This document shows positions 6,860 through 13,083 of a stretch of DNA of 20,808 nucleotides, piece after piece; position 1 is the first letter of the stretch; the number at the start of each line of letters is the position of its first letter. Made by a program: the position numbers and the translations under genes. The stretch is from a virus, in IMG/VR virus record IMGVR_UViG_3300008259_000342, positions 1-20,808 of that record. One strand, given 5' to 3'. Below the pieces are notes generated by a model. That model was not told the origin of the DNA and ran no database searches. It saw only the letters and a list, made by a program, of their open reading frames with translations.

Positions 6860-8981
6860 TAAAACCATACTGATTACCACAGGCACCACATTTACGGTGC
6901 CTGCGGATTGGACAAACACTAACACCATTAGGGTTATTGCCGGTGGCGGTGGTGGTGGTTCCAGTGACGCTACTGCTGAAGATGGCGCAGGTGCCGGTGG
7001 TGGTGGTGCGTTCTCAATCCTTACCAACTTTACGCTTACCCCCAACGCGACGGTCAACATCAGCATTGGTGCTGGCGGCACTGGTCGTGCGGCTGGTGCT
7101 GCGGCTGGCCCTACAGCCGGTGGTGATACTTGGCTCAATAAGACCACAAATGCCGCACCAACTTCGACGACTGACGGTGCCTTAGCCAAGGGTGCTAGTG
7201 CCAATGCTACTGTTACGGCGGGCGGTGTTGGCGGTCTGGCATCTGCTGGTGTGGGTGACACCAAGTTTAACGGCGGCACTGGTGGCGCTGGTTCTGCGAC
7301 TGACCAGACCGCAGGTGGCGGTGGTGGCTCTGCGGGTGACGATACAGCCAACGGCGGCACTGGTGGTGCAGGCGGCACTGTAGCTGGCCGGGGTGGTGGC
7401 GGTGGTGGTGGCACTGGCGGTAATGGTGGAACCACGACAAGCGCATTGGGCGGTGTTGGCGGTCTTTCATACACTGGCGGCGCTGGTGGCACAGCAGGTA
7501 ACGCATCTAATGGCGGCGACGGTTCCAATGGCGCGGGCGGTGGTGGCGGTGCTGGTCGGGCAGCTAATAACCAGAACGGCTTTAACGGCGGCACCGGCGG
7601 TGCTGGTACGGAATATACGATTACAGCAGGTGGAACTGCGGGTTCAGGCGGCGGTGGTGGTGGCGGTGGTGGCAACAGCAATACAACCAATACTGGTGGT
7701 GGTACGGGCGGCGCGGGTGCTTCCTACGGTGGTGGCGGTGGTGGTGCGGGTGCGGGTGACGATAACGTCGGTGCAGGCGGTAATGGTGCCCAAGGCGCGA
7801 TCATCATCACTTATACGTCCTCCACCGTAGACGTCACTGTTTCGGTTACTGGGGTTTCGGCAACCGGCGAGGTTGGGAATGTAACGGTTGTAGCCTCTGC
7901 GGTTGTCCCCGTTACCGGAGTAGAAGCCACTGGTCAAATCGGAGACCCCACTGAGATAGGCAATGCCGCAGTTCCGGTTACAGGCGTAGAGGCAACTGGG
8001 CAGATAGGTGATGCCACAGCTACTGGTGCTGCAGTTGTGCCCACCACGGGGGTTTTTGCTACCGGCGAGGTTGGAGATGTAACGGTTGTAGCCTCGGCAG
8101 CAGCCCTCGTCACAGGCGTAGAGGCCACCGGTGCTATCGGCACTGTAACAGTGGTTTTTGGGACAATTTATGTTCCCGTTACAGGCGTAGAAGCCACCGG
8201 GGAAGTTGGGAATGCCACGGTTACAGGCACGGCTGTCGTGCCTACCACGGGGGTTTTTGCGACCGGTGAGGTTGGTGTCGTCGTTCTAACGGGGACTGCT
8301 GTTGTCACGGCATCCGGAGTGCAGGCCAGTGGGTTTATTGGGGATGTTGCGGTTGTCATCGTTCAAAACGAGACAGTTGCCGTTACAGGCGTAGAGGCTA
8401 CCGGGGAAGTCGGAACAGTTCAGATTGCGGCCGGGGCGGTGGTGTCACCGTCTGGAGTAGCCGCTACGTCGGCCTTGGGTGTCGTAACTGTATCTGTTGT
8501 TGCGAATATCAATGTTGCGGTGCAAGGTGTTTCAGCGACCGGTGAGGTTGGGTCGGTTACCGTTGCTGGGAACGGGCTGGTTTCGACTACTGGGGTGGAA
8601 GCCACCGGAGACATCGGGACGGTACAAGTTTCTGTAAATCAGACGGTGCCGGTTACCGGGATTTCGGCCTCTGGATCAACGGGTTCTGTAGCAGTTACAG
8701 GCACTTCCGTTGTAGAATTGTCTGGCGTAGCCACGATCGGTGCAGTCGGCGATGTAACGATCGCATTCATATATCAAGTAACCGGAGTCTCAGCCAGCGC
8801 CGCAATAGGTGATGTAACAGTTACGACGACACAAGGAGCAATTGTCGTCCCGACGGGAGTGCAAGCTGTGGGCGGAACTTCATATGTCACAATCTGGGTG
8901 GATATCGATGACGACCAAGCCAGCAACTGGAGTCCAATCTCAACGCCCCAAACCCCAAACTGGCAGGGCATAGTTGTCTAA
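6852..8981 (+). CDS. Glycine-rich fibre/adhesin with sixteen 22-residue repeats
   Basis: 709 residues; the ATG overlaps the preceding stop by 8 bp. Residues 1-28 ('TFTVPADWTNTNTIRVIAGG') match the start of the glycine-rich tail-protein domain. Residues about 29-318 are runs of GGGG separated by short variable segments. Residues about 325-675 hold sixteen units of 22-24 residues, consensus V-P-V-T-G-V-E-A-T-G-E-V-G-x-V-T-V. The last ~33 residues ('DIDDDQASNWSPIS' then 'QTPNW') resemble the end of the 224-residue protein upstream. Glycine-rich lattices of this type occur in phage receptor-binding proteins, so a host-contact role for the head and a shaft role for the repeats are reasonable. Both are inferences. 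Confidence 0.75.
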   Translation: MADKTILITTGTTFTVPADWTNTNTIRVIAGGGGGGSSDATAEDGAGAGGGGAFSILTNFTLTPNATVNISIGAGGTGRAAGAAAGPTAGGDTWLNKTTNAAPTSTTDGALAKGASANATVTAGGVGGLASAGVGDTKFNGGTGGAGSATDQTAGGGGGSAGDDTANGGTGGAGGTVAGRGGGGGGGTGGNGGTTTSALGGVGGLSYTGGAGGTAGNASNGGDGSNGAGGGGGAGRAANNQNGFNGGTGGAGTEYTITAGGTAGSGGGGGGGGGNSNTTNTGGGTGGAGASYGGGGGGAGAGDDNVGAGGNGAQGAIIITYTSSTVDVTVSVTGVSATGEVGNVTVVASAVVPVTGVEATGQIGDPTEIGNAAVPVTGVEATGQIGDATATGAAVVPTTGVFATGEVGDVTVVASAAALVTGVEATGAIGTVTVVFGTIYVPVTGVEATGEVGNATVTGTAVVPTTGVFATGEVGVVVLTGTAVVTASGVQASGFIGDVAVVIVQNETVAVTGVEATGEVGTVQIAAGAVVSPSGVAATSALGVVTVSVVANINVAVQGVSATGEVGSVTVAGNGLVSTTGVEATGDIGTVQVSVNQTVPVTGISASGSTGSVAVTGTSVVELSGVATIGAVGDVTIAFIYQVTGVSASAAIGDVTVTTTQGAIVVPTGVQAVGGTSYVTIWVDIDDDQASNWSPISTPQTPNWQGIVV
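6939..7800 (+). repeat. Glycine-codon low-complexity region
   Basis: Dense GGT/GGC/GGN runs encode (G)n interrupted by short Asn, Thr, Ala and Ser segments such as GGTGGAG. This generates long false ORFs on both strands. No exact long period is seen. Confidence 0.75.
7828..8900 (+). repeat. Sixteen tandem copies of the 66-72 bp repeat
   Basis: Units encode the consensus VPVTGVEATGEVG and vary between 22 and 24 residues. They are homologous to the eight units at 6040-6560. Pairs of adjacent units recur as blocks: units with 'TTGVFATGEVG' follow units with 'VTGVEATG' at about 8040 and 8245. Confidence 0.8.
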
Positions 8982-8995
8982 ACTAGGAGTTTCCG

Positions 8996-11059
8996 ATGGC
9001 AAGCACATATAGCACCAACCTAAAAATCGAGCTAATCGCTACCGGTGAGCAGGCGGGTACTTGGGGTACTACGACCAACGGCAACCTTGGCACTGCGGTT
9101 GAGCAGGCGATTGTGGGCTACGGTAACCCGAACTTCACCACAGACGCTGACCTGACGATCACACTGACGGACTCCGACGCCTCCCAGATCGCACGGGCTT
9201 TTGCCCTGAATGTTACGTCCGGGGTATCCCTTACTACGACCCGGAACTTGATTGTCCCGACGATCCAGAAGCCCTACCTGATCTACAACGCCACAACCGG
9301 TAGCCAGAGCATCATCGTCAAGACCTCTGCGGGTACGGGGGTTACGGTGCCAAACGGTGCGCGAACGCTGGTGTATGTGGACGGCACGAACGTCGTCTCT
9401 TCAGTTTCCAACCTGCCGACCCTGACCCTCAACACCGCTCTGGCCGCAACTTCTGGCGGTACTGGGCAGTCCAGCTACGCGATTGGTGACCTCCTTTATG
9501 CGTCCACCTCAACGGCCCTGTCCAAGCTGGCGGATGTGGCGACAGGTAACGCGCTAATCTCCGGGGGCATTGGTGTCGCACCCGCTTGGGGCAAAATCGG
9601 CCTGACAACCCACGTTTCGGGCACCCTGCCGGTGGCCAACGGCGGCACTGGCGACACGACCTACACCAACGGCCAACTGCTGATTGGCAATACCACCGGC
9701 AATACTCTGACCAAAGCCACCCTGACCGCCGGTACGGGCATTACCATCACCAACGGCACCGGCTCGATCACCATCGCTGGCAACACCGGCACAGTTGCTT
9801 CTGTCAGCGGCACCGGCACGGTCAACGGCATTACCCTCTCCGGCACGGTTACGTCATCCGGTAGTCTGACACTGGGCGGAGCCCTTTCGGGTGTAAGCCT
9901 CACGACGCAGGTCACCGGCACCCTGCCGGTAGCCAACGGTGGGACAGGGGTTACGTCCTCTACAGGTACGGGCTCTGTTGTTTTGTCTACCAGCCCAACG
10001 CTGACGACGCCAAATCTTGGGACTCCTTCTGCGGTCACCTTGACCAACGCCACCGGTCTGCCGCTTACTACTGGAGTTACTGGTACTTTACCGGTTGCCA
10101 ATGGCGGCACGGGCTCTACTGCGACGGCTTACTGCAGCCTGACTACGAATGTCACCGGGACGCTGCCTGTGGCCAACGGTGGGACAGGGGTTACGTCCTC
10201 TACGGGCTCTGGCTCTGTAGTTTTGTCCACCTCCCCTGCGTTGACCACCCCCAACCTTGGGACTCCGTCTGCTGCGACCCTGACCAATGCGACGGGCTTG
10301 CCGCTTACTACGGGGGTTACCGGCACCCTCCCAGTAGCTAATGGCGGTACCGGCGCTGCGACATTGACAGCAAATAATGTCTTGTTGGGTAATGGTACTT
10401 CTTCCCCGCAAACTGTTGCCCCTAGCACCAGCGGTAACGTGCTGACATCAAATGGGACGACTTGGGCATCATCCGCTCCGGGCCAACTTCAATATGCCCT
10501 TTATACTTCTGGCACAGCAACTTGGACGGCTCCTACCGGAGTTACCCGCATAAAAGTTATCTGCATCGGCGGTGGTGGTGGTGGCGGTATAGGCGCAACA
10601 TCCGGCCCGTGTTGTTGCTCGTTTTCTAACGGCGGAAACGGGGGCTACGGCGGAATTGCTGTCGGAATTTACACGGTAGTTCCCGGCACTGGCTACGTAG
10701 TTACTGTAGGCGCTGGAGGGGCAGGTTCAACTACAACTAATGGTAGCCCCGGCGCAACTAGTTCTTTAGGTTCGTTGCTGTCCGCGACTGGTGGCGGTGG
10801 TGGAGTTGCCCTAGGCGCTGATGGTGCAAATGGTGCTGGCGCAAGCGGTGTTACCGGCAACGGTTCTGTTATTGGTGGCGCGGGAGGTAGTTTTACTGGG
10901 GCGCTTAGTCGCGCTAGCGGCGCATCTCTTACGGCTGCTACAGCATGGACTGCGGTTTTAAATCGCGTTCCCGGCGCAAGGGGCGAAGGTCAGTCTTCAT
11001 CGCCCGATCAGGCTTCGGGCGGCACCGGCGGCGCTGTTTACATTGAATATATTGGATAA
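8996..11059 (+). CDS. Tail fibre with TLPVANGGTG repeats and glycine-rich tip
   Basis: 687 residues with AGGAG at 8985-8989, six bases before the ATG. The N-terminus 'NLKIELIATGEQAGTWGTT' is a well-known start of tail-fibre proteins in aquatic phages and probably the virion-attachment domain (about 1-140). The middle (about 145-490) carries five copies of (S/T)GTLPVANGGTG and a 240-bp internal duplication. Residues about 498-687 form a glycine-rich domain of the 'TWTAPTGVTRIKVICIGGGG' type that recurs at tail-fibre tips; it contains an unusual PCCCS cluster near residue 539. The predicted role is receptor recognition. The three domain types are recognised by eye and their order is typical, so the fibre call is fairly secure. 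Confidence 0.85.
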   Translation: MASTYSTNLKIELIATGEQAGTWGTTTNGNLGTAVEQAIVGYGNPNFTTDADLTITLTDSDASQIARAFALNVTSGVSLTTTRNLIVPTIQKPYLIYNATTGSQSIIVKTSAGTGVTVPNGARTLVYVDGTNVVSSVSNLPTLTLNTALAATSGGTGQSSYAIGDLLYASTSTALSKLADVATGNALISGGIGVAPAWGKIGLTTHVSGTLPVANGGTGDTTYTNGQLLIGNTTGNTLTKATLTAGTGITITNGTGSITIAGNTGTVASVSGTGTVNGITLSGTVTSSGSLTLGGALSGVSLTTQVTGTLPVANGGTGVTSSTGTGSVVLSTSPTLTTPNLGTPSAVTLTNATGLPLTTGVTGTLPVANGGTGSTATAYCSLTTNVTGTLPVANGGTGVTSSTGSGSVVLSTSPALTTPNLGTPSAATLTNATGLPLTTGVTGTLPVANGGTGAATLTANNVLLGNGTSSPQTVAPSTSGNVLTSNGTTWASSAPGQLQYALYTSGTATWTAPTGVTRIKVICIGGGGGGGIGATSGPCCCSFSNGGNGGYGGIAVGIYTVVPGTGYVVTVGAGGAGSTTTNGSPGATSSLGSLLSATGGGGGVALGADGANGAGASGVTGNGSVIGGAGGSFTGALSRASGASLTAATAWTAVLNRVPGARGEGQSSSPDQASGGTGGAVYIEYIG
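9911..10390 (+). repeat. 240-bp tandem duplication within the tail fibre gene
   Basis: The block beginning GTCACCGGCACCCTGCCGG at 9911 recurs at 10151 with exactly 240 bp offset and similar sequence for about 225 bp. Many differences are at third codon positions, so the duplication is not recent. A partial further start of the unit is seen near 10317. Each unit encodes two TGTLPVANGGTG motifs and one 'NLGTPSAxTLTNATGLPL' segment. Confidence 0.85.
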
Positions 11060-11062
11060 CCC

Positions 11063-11299
11063 ATGAAAGCACTCATTTCGACTGTAGAACCCCGTGAAAC
11101 TGGCTACCGTGTTGCAGAGGTAGAAGAAGATGGAAACATTTTTCCCGTTTCTCCTGAATTGTTTTGGACTGATTGCCCGGATGATTTAAAGGCCGATGAA
11201 AAGTGGTATGACCCCGCAGACCAGCAGTTCAAGGATTTCCCGGTGCCTGAACCAGAACCGGTGGTGCAACCTATAACCACAGGCACACAGCCGCTGTGA
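11063..11299 (+). CDS. Small tail-fibre companion protein (78 residues)
   Basis: Starts 3 bp after the fibre's stop with only a weak GGA ribosome site, so it is probably translated by reinitiation. The sequence 'MKALISTVEPRETGYRVAEVE', then 'FPVSPELFWTDCPDD' and 'WYDPADQQFKDFPVP', ends in a Pro-rich tail. I recognise this as a small protein that often follows tail-fibre genes in environmental phages; its function is not established. Its stop overlaps the GTG start of the cupin gene (GTGA at 11296-11299). A fibre cap or assembly role is the likeliest guess. Confidence 0.7.
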   Translation: MKALISTVEPRETGYRVAEVEEDGNIFPVSPELFWTDCPDDLKADEKWYDPADQQFKDFPVPEPEPVVQPITTGTQPL

Positions 11300-11595
11300 C
11301 TATCCGCGTCCCTCCAGCACACAGCTTTACCTACGATGGCGCGATAGTGAACGTGTTTCATGCCAACAAGGGTGAGGGCTTGCCAAAGCACGAGCATGTG
11401 TATTCCCATGCCACGTTCTGTGCCGCTGGCTCCTGTGTCATTAGGAAGCAAGGGCGCGAAGTTGTTGTGGTGAAGCAAACCCAACCGATAAATCTCATCG
11501 AGAACGAGTGGCACGAGATTGAGGCGCTGGAAGACGGCACGGTGTTCATCAACGTATTTTCTGAAATCAAAATTACTAAGGTTTCTGGCAAATAA
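11296..11595 (+). CDS. Small cupin-fold protein
   Basis: 99 residues from a GTG start inside the previous stop (GTGA). The centre 'GEGLPKHEHVYSHATFC' has the cupin first-motif arrangement with His32, His34 and His38. 'GSCVIRKQGREVVV' forms the intermotif strands, and 'IENEWHEIEAL' supplies a second-motif His73. The length suits a single small cupin barrel that may bind a metal ion. Cupins of this kind appear in tail-gene neighbourhoods of other aquatic phages, but their role is not known to me. Carbohydrate binding or modification of a fibre is possible. The fold is supported by motif spacing only. Confidence 0.65.
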   Translation: MTIRVPPAHSFTYDGAIVNVFHANKGEGLPKHEHVYSHATFCAAGSCVIRKQGREVVVVKQTQPINLIENEWHEIEALEDGTVFINVFSEIKITKVSGK

Positions 11596-12240
11596 ATGGC
11601 AACAAGAAAGCCAAAAGCAGCAGTTAAAGCTGTTCAGCAGGAAAGCCCTGTTGACAAGGTTATCGGCTTAATCAAATGGGTAGATAACCCGTTCAAACTT
11701 TTTACTGTTCTTGTCATTGCAACCTTTGCTTTCGTAGGTTTCTTTGCTTGGGAAAGTCGTGAGGTTCTCAAGTCTGCGATTACCGCTAATGACAAGCTTT
11801 CTTCCCTGAAGTCTGACTCTGAACTGCTTGCCATATCTAGCGATTTAATTAAGGAGGCTGGCGGCGAAGTAGTTGTCGTTCACCAAGCCAACCTGATGAT
11901 AAACAAGCGCACGACTGTTATGGCTGCGGACAAGAACGGCAGGAATAAATCGGTCGAAGGAACTGTCACCAGCATCTTTAACGAAAGCCCCGGCAGGAAC
12001 AAAGCAGTTGTAGCAATGCTGAACGGAGAGGTTCTGTGCGAGGATTTCAAGCCTTCATCAAAAGTAGGTGAATGGTTTGTAAAGAATGAAGTGACGTTTG
12101 TATGCCGAGGCTCTATACCGCCTGAAATTGGCAAACTGGTCGGGTATGTAAGCGTTGGTTTTAAGAGTAAGCCAAATGACACCAACTCAGTGAAAGTTAT
12201 AATCAATCAGTCCGCAGCAAAAATGGTGAGGTTAAAATGA
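11596..12240 (+). CDS. Membrane-anchored protein in the lysis block, function unknown
   Basis: 214 residues, with the ATG immediately after the preceding TAA and no clear ribosome site. It has a positively charged N-terminal tail (residues 1-32) followed by one transmembrane segment at about 33-52 ('FKLFTVLVIATFAFVGFFAW'). A soluble domain of ~160 residues follows with beta-type segments such as 'EVVVVHQANLMINKRTTVMA', 'GEVLCEDFKP' and 'VGYVSVGFKSKP'. The positive-inside rule would put the large domain in the periplasm. Its stop overlaps the holin's start (ATGA at 12237-12240). A lysis function such as envelope disruption or holin control is suggested by position only; it lacks the long coiled coil of a classic Rz spanin. 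Confidence 0.6.
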   Translation: MATRKPKAAVKAVQQESPVDKVIGLIKWVDNPFKLFTVLVIATFAFVGFFAWESREVLKSAITANDKLSSLKSDSELLAISSDLIKEAGGEVVVVHQANLMINKRTTVMAADKNGRNKSVEGTVTSIFNESPGRNKAVVAMLNGEVLCEDFKPSSKVGEWFVKNEVTFVCRGSIPPEIGKLVGYVSVGFKSKPNDTNSVKVIINQSAAKMVRLK

Positions 12241-12638
12241 TTCCGATTCCCGCACTGTTGACGGTCGGTGCCAAGCTGATCGACAAGTTCTTCCCTGACG
12301 CACAGGCTGCGGAACAGGCCAAGCTGAAGCTGCTGGAAATGCAGCAGAATGGTGAATTGGCTCAACTGAACGCCGATGTATCCGAGCAGGAGGAACTGAC
12401 GAAGCGCCTTCAAGCCGATATGAGTAGCGATAGCTGGCTGTCCAAGAACATCCGGCCTATGACGCTGGTGTTTATCCTGATTACTTACACCGCATTTGGT
12501 CTAATGTCGGCATGGAATATTGAAGTCAACAACAACTACGTCGAACTTCTTGGACAGTGGGGTATGCTGATAATGTCCTTCTATTTTGGAGGCAGGACTC
12601 TTGAAAAAATTATCGGCATGAAGAAGGCCAAGGAATGA
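12237..12638 (+). CDS. Phage holin, three-helix (GTA-like 3TM) type
   Basis: 133 residues. The N-terminal part contains 'AKLIDKFFPDAQ' and an Ala/Gln/Leu-rich helix 'KLKLLEMQQNGELAQLNAD', followed by a polar 'QEELTKRLQADMSSDSWLSK', then 'NIRPMTLVFILITYTAFG' (membrane, ~73-93) and 'LLGQWGMLIMSFYFGGRTLE' (membrane, ~104-120). FPD + QQNGELAQL + (R/N)xRP before the hydrophobic segments is the arrangement I know from the 3TM holin family. It would oligomerise in the inner membrane and let the endolysin reach the wall. It is coupled on both sides by ATGA overlaps, directly upstream of the M15 peptidase, which strongly supports the lysis role. Confidence 0.8.
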   Translation: MIPIPALLTVGAKLIDKFFPDAQAAEQAKLKLLEMQQNGELAQLNADVSEQEELTKRLQADMSSDSWLSKNIRPMTLVFILITYTAFGLMSAWNIEVNNNYVELLGQWGMLIMSFYFGGRTLEKIIGMKKAKE

Positions 12639-13075
12639 CTCAACTGACCATTAACTTCTCCCTCGCCGAGCTGACCCGCTCCGAAGCTGCTGACCGGAAC
12701 GGATGGGATAACACGCCCAACGAGCAGGAAGTTGAGAACCTAAAACGGCTGGCGGGTTTACTTCAACAGGTCAAGACGGCAGTTGGCGGTAAGCCGGTCA
12801 TGATTAACAGCGGGTTCCGGTCTAAAAAGGTCAACGACTCTGTAGGCTCAAGAGACACCAGCCAGCACCGGCTAGGCTGCGCTGCGGACATTCGAGTGCC
12901 GGGTATGAAGCCTCGGGAGGTAGTGGAAGCCTGCATTACTGCCGGGGTGCCGTTTGATCAGATCATTCTTGAGTTTGACTCTTGGACGCATATCTCTGTG
13001 CCGAATACGCCGGACGCTAAACCTCGTAACTCCCGATTGATTATCGATAAGCAGGGCACACGCCCGTACGCGTGA
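12635..13075 (+). CDS. Endolysin: M15-type zinc peptidase (peptidoglycan L,D/D,D-peptidase)
   Basis: 146 residues, a normal length for a single-domain M15_3 peptidase. The N-terminal 'NFSLAELTRSEAADRNG' is typical of the family. Metal ligands are visible as His78 and Asp85 in 'SQHRLGCAADIRV' and His119 in 'EFDSWTHISV', with Glu113 as the likely catalytic base; 'MINSGFRSKKVN' supplies the usual SGFR segment. The enzyme would cut peptide stems or cross-links of peptidoglycan. No signal peptide is seen, so release through the co-transcribed holin is expected. The start overlaps the holin's stop (ATGA at 12635-12638). All key residues are present. Confidence 0.92.
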   Translation: MTQLTINFSLAELTRSEAADRNGWDNTPNEQEVENLKRLAGLLQQVKTAVGGKPVMINSGFRSKKVNDSVGSRDTSQHRLGCAADIRVPGMKPREVVEACITAGVPFDQIILEFDSWTHISVPNTPDAKPRNSRLIIDKQGTRPYA

Positions 13076-13083
13076 GGTAACAC

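Noticed and set aside
6803-7690. 295-codon antisense ORF rich in proline
   Set aside because: It is the reverse complement of GGN/GCN glycine-alanine codons in the Gly-rich fibre; long stop-free antisense frames are expected there, and it has no sensible start context.
7393-7830. 145-codon + strand ORF of Val/Ala/Arg in another frame
   Set aside because: Out-of-frame shadow of the same glycine-codon region, with biased composition and no ribosome site.
1208-11059. Diversity-generating retroelement variable region in one of the fibres
   Set aside because: No reverse transcriptase gene and no template repeat with adenine-specific differences is seen in the window; the fibre ends do not look like C-type lectin variable domains.
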